Shown piece after piece: positions 17,058 to 23,530 of a stretch of 39,721 nucleotides of DNA; within the stretch, counting starts at the first letter, position 1; every line of letters starts with the position of its first letter. Both the position numbers and the translations under genes were made by a program. This stretch comes from HGM04593 sp045591315 (lineage in GTDB: Bacteria; Bacteroidota; Bacteroidia; Bacteroidales; Bacteroidaceae), in NCBI GenBank assembly GCA_045591315.1, contig JAZNSN010000017.1:1-39721 (forward strand). The letters are read 5' to 3'. Below the pieces are notes generated by a model. That model did no database searches. It was not told the origin of the DNA and saw only the letters and a program-made list of their open reading frames with translations.

Positions 17058-18410
17058 ATGGAAAAGAAGATGGATATAACAGAGAAATCGGGCCTGATAC
17101 TCGAAGGAGGCGGAATGCGTGGCATATTCACCATTGGAGTGCTCGATAACTTCATGGACCGTGGAATCAGTTTTCCATATATAATAGGTGTAAGTGCAGG
17201 GGCATGCAATGCATTGTCCTACATTTCGGGGCAGCGTGGCAGAGCAAAATTCTCGAACATCGACATGCTCGAAAAGTATCGTTATATCGGTTTGAGGCAT
17301 CTCATAACAAAAGGCAACATCATGGACTTCGATTTGCTGTTCCACAAGTTGCCCGAAGAGATTTACCCCTACGACTATGATGCACTTGCAAAGAGCGATG
17401 TGCGTTTCGAGATTGTCACGACAAGCTGCATCACAGGCAAGGCATGCTACTTTGAAGAGAAGAACGACCCCAAACGTGTCATCAACTTGGTAAAGGCTTC
17501 AAGCAGCTTGCCGTTCGTGTGCCCGATAACAGATGTTGACGGAGAACCGATGCTCGACGGTGGTGTAGCCGACTCCATTCCGATAGAGCGTGCCATATCC
17601 CAGGGATTTACAGACAACCTCGTTGTGCTTACACGAAACAAAGGATACCGCAAGCCCCGGAAAGGGACTAAAGTACCTTTCTTCATGTACCGCAAGTACC
17701 CTAATGCCAAGGAGGCAATAAGAAGCAGGAACAGAATATACAACAGCCAGATAGAGCTTGCAGAGAGAATGGAAGAGGAGGGCAGGCTGCTGGTAATACG
17801 TCCCGAACGACCTATTGAAGTTGACCGTATGGAACGCGACACGAACAAGCTTCTTGCACTGTACGAAGAGGGCTACGACTGCGCTGCAAGAATTGACTTT
17901 GCCAAACCTGAGTTCGAGTCGTATGACGGAAAATCCGCTATGATTGATAAAGTAAAGGAGTTTGCACAACAAGGCTGGGAACTGGGGGATCTTCACGGCA
18001 TATCCCATTGGGAACGTGTGGAAAAGAACGGACTTCTTCTAGCGACAAAAGAGGCAAACAAGACCGTAGTAAGGCTGTTCGCTTACCTGCACGACAAGTG
18101 GCGCATTGACGATGGAGAGGACTTGCAGCATGGAATGCGCGCTGCCGAAAACCTGCCTGCATTGCGTGGCAGCCTGCTATCTGAACTAAGCGATGAGGAG
18201 TTTGAGCTATTATGCAAAGCATGCGAGCTTCATACCGTATGTCACAGAACCGGCAATATTACAATTGACACCTGCTTCGACGCAGACAGATTGGATCTCA
18301 CACGTGTCGGGATATCGCCAAGCCCCTCCAGAATGGCAACAGAACGCGGTGCATATTATGCAGCGAATATGCAAATGTACAATAAGGATTTTCAGAAATT
18401 TTCTATCTAA
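17058..18410 (+). CDS. Patatin-like phospholipase fused to an HD-domain
   Basis: The 450-residue protein starts at ATG 17058 (a GTG nine bases earlier is also open). Residues about 11-285 are a patatin: oxyanion loop GGGMRG (17-22), nucleophile elbow GVSAG with Ser46, and DGG (167-169) with Asp167, so the Ser-Asp dyad is intact. Residues about 290-435 fit an HD-superfamily metal-binding domain: HGISHW (313-318), YLHD (343-346), QHG (357-359), ELHT (390-393) and CFDAD (406-410) supply the H...HD...H...D pattern. The first part predicts a lipid acyl hydrolase and the second a phosphohydrolase or regulatory module. The fusion is uninterrupted and no frameshift is visible. It converges on dus with 12 bases between stops. 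Confidence 0.85.
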   Translation: MEKKMDITEKSGLILEGGGMRGIFTIGVLDNFMDRGISFPYIIGVSAGACNALSYISGQRGRAKFSNIDMLEKYRYIGLRHLITKGNIMDFDLLFHKLPEEIYPYDYDALAKSDVRFEIVTTSCITGKACYFEEKNDPKRVINLVKASSSLPFVCPITDVDGEPMLDGGVADSIPIERAISQGFTDNLVVLTRNKGYRKPRKGTKVPFFMYRKYPNAKEAIRSRNRIYNSQIELAERMEEEGRLLVIRPERPIEVDRMERDTNKLLALYEEGYDCAARIDFAKPEFESYDGKSAMIDKVKEFAQQGWELGDLHGISHWERVEKNGLLLATKEANKTVVRLFAYLHDKWRIDDGEDLQHGMRAAENLPALRGSLLSELSDEEFELLCKACELHTVCHRTGNITIDTCFDADRLDLTRVGISPSPSRMATERGAYYAANMQMYNKDFQKFSI

Positions 18411-18422
18411 AACCACTCTCAT

Positions 18423-19352
18423 CTAATATTCAGCAAGTGCATTGCCGACAGCTGATAGATATTTCTCTATTGTAGCAGCTTTGAGTATCGCTTTTCTCAG
18501 CCGCTTAGGCATTTCAGGCAAAAGATATTCCCAATAAGGTTTCATCTTAGTGAGAAATTGGGTATTGCCTTGCAGTCGGGGAGCGAGTTCACGGAGCATC
18601 TCACCATGCATAGCCAGTACAAGATTGCGCTTCTCTTCACAAGAGAGTTCACCACCATTCCTGTATTCGATTCCCAATGCCGGGTTAGCAAGCAAGCCAC
18701 GACCTATCATTACTCCTTCAAGAGTGGGAAAAGAGTGCTCAATCCGTTGAATATCGGCAAGTGAGAGAATATCACCGTTATATATGACAGGATGTCTGCA
18801 GGCTTCGAAGAATTCGGCAAAAGCATCAACATCAGCCGGCTTTCTGTATTGCTCGATGCCTAAACGCGGATGCATTGTTATATGCTCAAGCGGAGCCGCA
18901 TTAAGTATCGGAAGAAGTTCACGCCATTCATCCTTGCTCTCCCATCCTAAACGCATTTTTACAGAAAACTCAAAATCCTTGTAACCGGCAGCAGAATCAA
19001 GCAAAGCTGCGACCATGTCAGGGTGGGGGAGAAGCCCGGCTCCGTGCTTCTTGCGTACCTGCAAAGCGAATGAGCACCCCATATTTATATCAGCACGCGA
19101 ATAGCCTTCTTTGGCTAAAAGTTCCATGAGCGGAGCAAGTTCCTGAGACGTTGATGCAATAACCTGAGGCACAAGATTCTTTACAGTATTGTTCTTGCGT
19201 TCTACATCACGTATATCTTTGCTCCGGATTTCGCCATGCTCATAACGCAAAAACGGTGTATAATAACCGTCGATACCGCCAAAAACCTTGTCATGCACAT
19301 TACGCCATACAGCCTCTGTAAATCCTTGCAACGGAGCTGAATATATCTTCAT
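18423..19352 (-). CDS. dus: tRNA-dihydrouridine synthase
   Basis: This 309-residue FMN-dependent TIM-barrel enzyme reduces uridines in the D-loop of tRNA. Diagnostic features are the start APLQGFTEAVWR, the catalytic region INMGCSFALQVRKKHGAG with Cys93 as proton donor, VKMRLGW (FMN contact), ITMHPR, YNGDI and MIGRGLLANP near the C-terminal phosphate site. The Dus subtype cannot be assigned by eye. A diverged copy of its first ~15 codons lies about 800 bases upstream (20,086-20,169). Confidence 0.93.
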   Translation of the reverse strand: MKIYSAPLQGFTEAVWRNVHDKVFGGIDGYYTPFLRYEHGEIRSKDIRDVERKNNTVKNLVPQVIASTSQELAPLMELLAKEGYSRADINMGCSFALQVRKKHGAGLLPHPDMVAALLDSAAGYKDFEFSVKMRLGWESKDEWRELLPILNAAPLEHITMHPRLGIEQYRKPADVDAFAEFFEACRHPVIYNGDILSLADIQRIEHSFPTLEGVMIGRGLLANPALGIEYRNGGELSCEEKRNLVLAMHGEMLRELAPRLQGNTQFLTKMKPYWEYLLPEMPKRLRKAILKAATIEKYLSAVGNALAEY

Positions 19353-19411
19353 AAGAAAACTGCATTATTAATATTTTCAACGAATGTACATATTTTTTAT
19401 CAGCATTATTA

Positions 19412-19419
19412 TATATTTG
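19412..19419 (+). promoter_or_regulatory. -7 promoter element of the DUF2007 gene
   Basis: TATATTTG matches TAnnTTTG, 28 bases before the ATG; no clear -33 element. Confidence 0.5.
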
Positions 19420-19447
19420 CGATAAATATTAATAAATATACACAAAG

Positions 19448-20050
19448 ATGAAGACGCTTCTTAGGTTTATCCTTAATCTGACAGTAACAGTAGTCATTAT
19501 GATTCCATTAATATTCTTCTTCAAGCGGATAGAAGAACTGGGTGTTCTTGACTGGCTGGAGGTAATGATAATCCTTGGAGCTATGTCTATTATATTAATA
19601 TTAATAAGCAAGTTGCTAGGACGCAACAAGGGCAAATCCCGCATTAAGGAGATTGCAAGCACAATAACAGTTATCACATGCACTTCAACAATTCTATATT
19701 GCGGATTCACGTTTTTAGAATGTCTTGTTGAATGGAGAAATGAGAATCCTTTTGTTTATGCGTGGGACGAGAGATTGGCATTATGCCTTTCATTGGTTAT
19801 ATTCAATTCTCTCAATGAAAGATTCAAGTTGTATGGCAAGGTAAAGAACAGGAACGAACTTGTTGTAGTTGCTGAATATACTACACAATCCGAGGCAGAA
19901 ACTAAGCAGGTAGTTCTAAAAGCCCATGGTATTGAGTCAATCCCAGTAATGAAAGAAAATCCCATGTACATCACAAGCGAAAGCAATGCTCCCATACAAC
20001 TTCAAGTCATTAGCAAGGATGCAGAAAAAGCAAAGGAACTTATTGGATAA
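19448..20050 (+). CDS. Membrane protein with C-terminal DUF2007 domain
   Basis: The 200-residue protein has four hydrophobic helices in its first ~120 residues (about 5-22, 33-54, 73-97, 108-120). The soluble C-terminus (about 138-200) fits DUF2007, a small ferredoxin-like fold annotated as a putative signal-transducing domain: EYTTQSEAE, LKAHGIES and a final strand-helix DAEKAKELIG. Its ligand is not known. It has its own promoter and lies between dus and a dus-derived fragment, which suggests that the segment was inserted or rearranged. Confidence 0.75.
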   Translation: MKTLLRFILNLTVTVVIMIPLIFFFKRIEELGVLDWLEVMIILGAMSIILILISKLLGRNKGKSRIKEIASTITVITCTSTILYCGFTFLECLVEWRNENPFVYAWDERLALCLSLVIFNSLNERFKLYGKVKNRNELVVVAEYTTQSEAETKQVVLKAHGIESIPVMKENPMYITSESNAPIQLQVISKDAEKAKELIG

Positions 20051-20085
20051 AATAAGTTCCTTTGCTTAAACTCACATTATCATTA

Positions 20086-20169
20086 AATTTCAATAAAATC
20101 CTGCAAACTGCACGAATAGTGCAAAACGGCCTCGGTAAATCCCTGAAGAGGAGCTGAATATATTTTCAT
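20086..20169 (-). pseudogene. 5' fragment of a second dus gene
   Basis: The reverse-strand reading MKIYSAPLQGFTEAV is identical to the first 15 residues of the intact dus gene, then diverges and stops after 28 codons. DNA identity to the dus start is high but not perfect (silent changes such as CTT for TTG), so this is an older or independently derived copy rather than a fresh duplication. Too short to be functional. Confidence 0.75.
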
Positions 20170-20186
20170 GGCATACTGTTGATTCA

Positions 20187-20516
20187 TTATCTATTCTCAA
20201 CAGATATCGTATAGCCATAACTCCATTCACCGAACATATAATTCGCACTCTTTTTGTCTCCAACATAGAGTGTATAGGAATCTCTGGACTGGCGCGAAAC
20301 ATATATAACTTCGAGCTTTATATATTTCTCAGCAATTTCAACAATGTTGACACCATGGTTTGGCCTAAAATCAGAAGTCCACTCAACATATCCAAGGGCA
20401 AGGTCTGCTACAGGAATCTCAAATGTGTAATCTCCACCCATATCTCTACCGGTAACCTCACACACCTTGTACGAGGAGTCAATAAGTCTAAGAATTCTGT
20501 TATCGTTCATAGTCAT
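20187..20516 (-). CDS. Hypothetical small protein, 109 residues
   Basis: Not recognised. The frame is open to a TTG at 20,534, but the ATG at 20,516 (or the next, 20,510) is a better start. The product lacks a signal peptide, is predicted to be mostly beta-strand and is rich in Tyr, Ser and acidic residues, with conserved-looking segments DYTFEIPVADLALGYVEW and IAEKYIKLEVIYVS. It lies between the dus fragment and the repeats that flank the prophage. Confidence 0.55.
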   Translation of the reverse strand: MTMNDNRILRLIDSSYKVCEVTGRDMGGDYTFEIPVADLALGYVEWTSDFRPNHGVNIVEIAEKYIKLEVIYVSRQSRDSYTLYVGDKKSANYMFGEWSYGYTISVENR

Positions 20517-20562
20517 ATGAAATTTATTATGCAAGTTACAAAAAATTCAGGTTGTGTGCAAA

Positions 20563-20749
20563 TTTCACCTGCTTGCAAAAATTACGAAAAACTGTACGTA
20601 ATCCAGGATTGTGTGCAAATATCAAAACCATATTAAACATAAGTCATGTTTAATTATTAATTATGTATTTTCACCTGCTTGCAAAAATTACGAAAAAATG
20701 TACGAGAATCCAGGATAGCGTGCAAATATCAAAACCATATTAAACATAA
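20563..20749. repeat. Two imperfect ~80-bp direct repeats flanking the dif/att site
   Basis: Copy 1 (20563-20642) and copy 2 (20669-20749) share TTTCACCTGCTTGCAAAAAT, GTACG, ATCCAGGAT, GTGCAAATATC and end in CCATATTAAACATAA, differing at about six places. A partial third copy (about 20546-20562, CAGGTTGTGTGCAAAT) precedes them. Copy 2 runs straight into the left attachment site. Both copies end in the same sequence that serves as the XerD arm of the dif-like site. There is no ORF here. Confidence 0.8.
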
Positions 20750-20765
20750 TATTTATTATCATTCA
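20745..20765. repeat. attL: left 21-bp repeat with dif-like core
   Basis: Identical over 21 bp to 26370-26390. It contains CATAA, a 6-base centre TATTTA, and TTATCATTCA. CATAA-N6-TTAT is the dif core (E. coli: CGCATAA-TGTATA-TTATG). On the reverse strand the flanking host arm reads TTATGTTTAAT, very close to the E. coli XerD arm TTATGTTAAAT. Confidence 0.85.
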
Positions 20766-20770
20766 AAAAT

Positions 20771-20962
20771 ATGTGCTTTTGTGGTAAATGTAAATTCTTT
20801 AATGATTGGGAACATACATATGTAAAGTATGAGCCTCCTCATACTGTTGCATGTTGTTCTTTTTGGCATGTAGGATATAATAGTCATAACGAGGCTCGCA
20901 GGCATAATATGAAATGTTTTGTTTCTAAAAATTCTTATGTTCAATTAACTTTTGATTTTTAA
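20771..20962 (+). CDS. Small Cys/His-rich phage protein, 63 residues
   Basis: First ORF inside the prophage, starting 5 bases after attL, so its expression may depend on which sequence lies upstream (host DNA in the lysogen, the phage hairpin region in the circular form). The N-terminus has CFCGKC (Cys2, 4, 7), then CC at 28-29, His33, H40, H45 and Cys49, which could bind a metal. I do not recognise the family. No clear promoter or Shine-Dalgarno sequence precedes it. Confidence 0.5.
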   Translation: MCFCGKCKFFNDWEHTYVKYEPPHTVACCSFWHVGYNSHNEARRHNMKCFVSKNSYVQLTFDF

Positions 20963-20973
20963 TATTAAACGTT

Positions 20974-21180
20974 TTGAAACTCACTCATAAAATATTACGT
21001 GAAGAACTCTATAAAGAGCGATGCCGTGGCAAAAAAGCTTCATATCAAGCTGAGGAAATTGGTGTCGAACTACGAAGCTTGCAAATCTATATGGGTCGTA
21101 TATCTCGGTTTCCTGAGAGTGAATCTCTCTTGTTGAAGATTATTAATTACCTATTTGACGTAAAACGAAAGGAGGTGTGA
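20974..21180 (+). CDS. Small phage protein resembling a Cro/CI-type helix-turn-helix regulator
   Basis: 68 residues from a TTG start; no ATG is available before codon 40. Residues about 20-62 can be aligned by eye with HTH_XRE proteins: SYQAEEIGVELRSLQIYM for the two HTH helices, then RFPESESLLLKIINYLFDV for the helix pair that usually reads P.LETLLKIAKALGV. If right, it is a candidate repressor or lysogeny regulator, which has not been a standard microvirus gene. It ends 3 bases before the 26-residue ORF, and the Shine-Dalgarno sequence of that ORF lies in its last codons. Confidence 0.5.
   Translation: MKLTHKILREELYKERCRGKKASYQAEEIGVELRSLQIYMGRISRFPESESLLLKIINYLFDVKRKEV
21168..21177 (+). 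promoter_or_regulatory. Strong Shine-Dalgarno sequence before the 26-residue phage ORF
   Basis: AAAGGAGGTG lies 6 bases before ATG 21184 and is complementary to the 3' end of 16S rRNA. Host genes in this window lack such sites, as is usual in Bacteroidetes, so this phage site stands out. Confidence 0.6.
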
Positions 21181-21183
21181 TTT

Positions 21184-21264
21184 ATGAAAAAGTTTCTTAA
21201 GATCTTTAAAGCGATAATTTTTTGGCTTTGTGCTATATTTAATAATCATAAAAAACCTAAATAA
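21184..21264 (+). CDS. 26-residue phage membrane peptide
   Basis: MKKFLKIFKAIIFWLCAIFN followed by NHKKPK: a basic N-terminus, one hydrophobic helix and a basic tail. It has an excellent Shine-Dalgarno sequence, and its stop codon overlaps the VP2 start (TAATG), so it is probably translated with VP2. A lysis or membrane-entry role is possible in a phage with no recognisable lysis gene, but this is only inference. Confidence 0.55.
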   Translation: MKKFLKIFKAIIFWLCAIFNNHKKPK

Positions 21265-22178
21265 TGGGATTTTTTTCAGATATTGCAAAAGGTGTCGTGA
21301 GTTCTGTCACCGGAGGTCTTGGTCATCTTTTTATGGGTACCGCTCAATCAGGTATTCAATCATTCATTGATTCTCAAGCTATTGATAAACAAAATGAGTA
21401 TAATATTGCGTTGGCCGATCGTCAGAATAAGTATAATATGGATTTGGCAAAATACCAAAATGCATATAATACTGAAATGTGGGAGCGTCAGAACAAGTAC
21501 AATTCACCGTCTGAGACAATAGAACGACTTGTAGATGCCGGTGTAAATCCACGCGCTTATAATAACATAGGTCAGTTTGCAAATGCAAATACTCCGGCAC
21601 CATCTCAAGGTTATCCGTCTGTTGCTTACTCAAAAACTGCTCGTTTGTCAGCTTATCAGGATGTAGTTCGCAAAGGTCTTGAAAATTCGTTATTGCATGA
21701 GCGTATTTTGTCGGAACGTAAGTCACGCGAGAATATTGATTCACAAATTAATTATCGTACTCTACAAGGCGAATTGACAAATGCTCAGGCAACGTTAATT
21801 TCAAATAAATCTTTAACTGAGAATGATAAGCGGTTCTTGACCATGTTTCAAGCTCTTGTTTATTGTGCTGAAAATGGTATCAATCCAGATGATTTCGGAT
21901 ATGGACCACGACAAATGATTGAACATAACGGTCGTTTAGTTGATGGCGGTAGTATTTTTTCAAAGCAAGCTTTAACCAATTTGTTGAATACTTTCAGTTC
22001 GCGCCTTGATATTCGAATAAGTACCGACGAGTTTTTGCGTGACATTCGCAAATTCGAATCTTATACAAAGGAGGACCAGTTTAAAATATTAAAAAAATAT
22101 GGTCTTGATTCAGACAGCAGTGATTCTATCATGGGCCTCAGTCGTTGGTTTTTAAGACTTTTTGAAAATACTAATTAA
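21264..22178 (+). CDS. VP2: Microvirus VP2, DNA pilot protein
   Basis: The 304-residue protein is the counterpart of phiX174 H, a minor virion protein that guides DNA across the envelope. The N-terminus has a hydrophobic, glycine-rich segment (VVSSVTGGLGHLFMG). Repeated aromatic/charged heptads (NEYNIALADRQ, NKYNMDLAKYQ, NAYNTEMWERQ) follow, predicting a coiled coil, then the hallmark RLVDAGVNPRAYNN (about 90-103). It overlaps the preceding ORF by one base, and the J-like gene begins one base after its stop. Confidence 0.92.
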   Translation: MGFFSDIAKGVVSSVTGGLGHLFMGTAQSGIQSFIDSQAIDKQNEYNIALADRQNKYNMDLAKYQNAYNTEMWERQNKYNSPSETIERLVDAGVNPRAYNNIGQFANANTPAPSQGYPSVAYSKTARLSAYQDVVRKGLENSLLHERILSERKSRENIDSQINYRTLQGELTNAQATLISNKSLTENDKRFLTMFQALVYCAENGINPDDFGYGPRQMIEHNGRLVDGGSIFSKQALTNLLNTFSSRLDIRISTDEFLRDIRKFESYTKEDQFKILKKYGLDSDSSDSIMGLSRWFLRLFENTN

Positions 22179-22179
22179 C

Positions 22180-22248
22180 ATGAGAAGAAGAAGAAGAACA
22201 CGCCGTTCTCGCGGTCGCAGATATCGCAGAGGTGGCATAAACTTTTAA
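22180..22248 (+). CDS. J-like arginine-rich DNA-binding peptide, 22 residues
   Basis: A 22-codon ORF, too small for usual gene finders, of which 11 or more residues are arginine: MRRRRRTRRSRGRRYRRG then GINF. It begins one base after VP2 ends and stops three bases before the ATG of VP4. It matches the DNA-packaging J/VP8 type peptide of microviruses, which neutralises the packaged single-stranded genome. Function is inferred from composition and place. Confidence 0.82.
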   Translation: MRRRRRTRRSRGRRYRRGGINF

Positions 22249-22251
22249 GTG

Positions 22252-23244
22252 ATGAAAAAAGAATGGATTAATATTGATGGCGTCAAACTCCTTACAAAGT
22301 GTTTGTATTCTCGTAAGATGCCAAATGGTTTTATCGTTCCTTGCGGGCACTGTGCTTATTGTCGTAAGGTCTATGCCCGTGCTATGGCTTTTCGATGTGA
22401 GCAGGAAGCTTTCGATCGGTACGTTTATAATTGTCTTATTACATACGATGAAGCACATCTGCCACACATGGGCGGTGTCCCAGTTTTAAATAAGGTCCAC
22501 TTCCAAGACTTTATGAAACGCTTCCGTGCATGGTTTGATTATTATTACGGAAACAAGGTTCGTTACTTGTGTGTAGGTGAATACGGTGGAAAGAAAGGAC
22601 GTCCACATTATCATGTCATTCTTTTTTCTGATCAGAAACTCGAAAATCCAGAGTTGGATAAAGATGAGCGTGGTCGCAATAGTCCTTTGGCTTTTATCTC
22701 TTCTATCATGGAGGAGAAATGGCGGAAAGGAGTATGTGACGTTGAACCTATGCAAGACGTTGGTGGTTCTGTTGTCTATCTTGTGCAATATCTCTTAACA
22801 GAGAATGACGGTGCAAAACATATAGTACCTCCCTTTCGTCTTATCTCTCGCGGTAAAGGTCTTGGTCATCGTTGGCTAGAACGTTCCAATGCTTTTATTG
22901 CTCGCGCGGTTGAGTATAACGAGCATTATGTTACACGAACAAATAACAATGGCAATACTATCGTTATTCCTATACCTCGCTATTACAAACGAAAATATAT
23001 TCCTGAACCGAACCAAATTGCATCTGCCGATGAATTCTATTATCGTTGTCAGGAATATTGTAATTATCTTAAATCATTAACTAAAAAACCGAAAGAAGCT
23101 TATGAACAAGCAAGTAAACTCAAAGAGCTCCGTGAACGAGAGCGTCAAGGGGCTTCCGACTCCTACAGAAAAAGAAAGATTCATGACAATGGTCGCTCAG
23201 CATCGCGAGTTTTTGCTCAAAATGCGCGAAACCGGAAAGGGTGA
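22252..23244 (+). CDS. VP4: Microvirus VP4, HUH replication initiator
   Basis: The 330-residue protein (ATG 22252; the preceding in-frame GTG at 22249 is also possible) nicks the origin to begin rolling-circle replication. The zinc-like PCGHCAYCRK segment (30-39) is typical of microvirus Rep proteins; the HUH motif GRPHYHVILF has His119 and His121; the catalytic helix YLVQY has Tyr176 and Tyr180. The basic C-terminus fits DNA binding. Its last 143 bases overlap a second gene in another frame. Confidence 0.93.
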   Translation: MKKEWINIDGVKLLTKCLYSRKMPNGFIVPCGHCAYCRKVYARAMAFRCEQEAFDRYVYNCLITYDEAHLPHMGGVPVLNKVHFQDFMKRFRAWFDYYYGNKVRYLCVGEYGGKKGRPHYHVILFSDQKLENPELDKDERGRNSPLAFISSIMEEKWRKGVCDVEPMQDVGGSVVYLVQYLLTENDGAKHIVPPFRLISRGKGLGHRWLERSNAFIARAVEYNEHYVTRTNNNGNTIVIPIPRYYKRKYIPEPNQIASADEFYYRCQEYCNYLKSLTKKPKEAYEQASKLKELRERERQGASDSYRKRKIHDNGRSASRVFAQNARNRKG

Positions 23245-23497
23245 GCACTTCCGCGTAACACGTCAACGTATCCTTGATGAATCATCTGGTTTTATGTGGC
23301 GCAGTTATTGTGCTGGTTGTTTGTCTTACAAAGAGTATAGAGAATGTCTTGCACATCTTCGTGAATCTCTCACATGGAGAGCACTCCTCGGTGTTAAACA
23401 GACTTCTATATTCGATCTTTTGTCTGATGAGGATCTTGTTGAGACTATGACAGTAAAGTCAAAGGATGACGGCATTACTACAGCACAGAGACTTTAA
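23102..23497 (+). CDS. Overlapping phage gene of unknown function, 131 residues
   Basis: ATG 23102 gives a 143-base overlap with VP4 in a different frame; a later in-frame ATG (23183) would cut the overlap to 62 bases. After VP4 ends the frame is open alone for about 250 bases, so at least that part is a real gene. The product is polar and helical with landmarks AQHREFLLKMRETG, YCAGCLSYKEYRE and a C-terminal FDLLSDEDLVE segment. I cannot name it. Overlap coding is common in microviruses. Confidence 0.7.
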   Translation: MNKQVNSKSSVNESVKGLPTPTEKERFMTMVAQHREFLLKMRETGKGEHFRVTRQRILDESSGFMWRSYCAGCLSYKEYRECLAHLRESLTWRALLGVKQTSIFDLLSDEDLVETMTVKSKDDGITTAQRL

Positions 23498-23530
23498 TTT
23501 TAGCGTTCATTTCTCAAATAACTATTGAGC

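Noticed and set aside
20631..20653. A second full dif site in repeat copy 1
   Set aside because: TTAAACAT...ATGTTTAA is an inverted repeat there, but the spacing and the TTAT start of the opposite arm are wrong for dif.
20563..20749. CRISPR-like or satellite array
   Set aside because: Only two full copies, imperfect and ~80 bp long, with one spacer-like gap; no cas genes.
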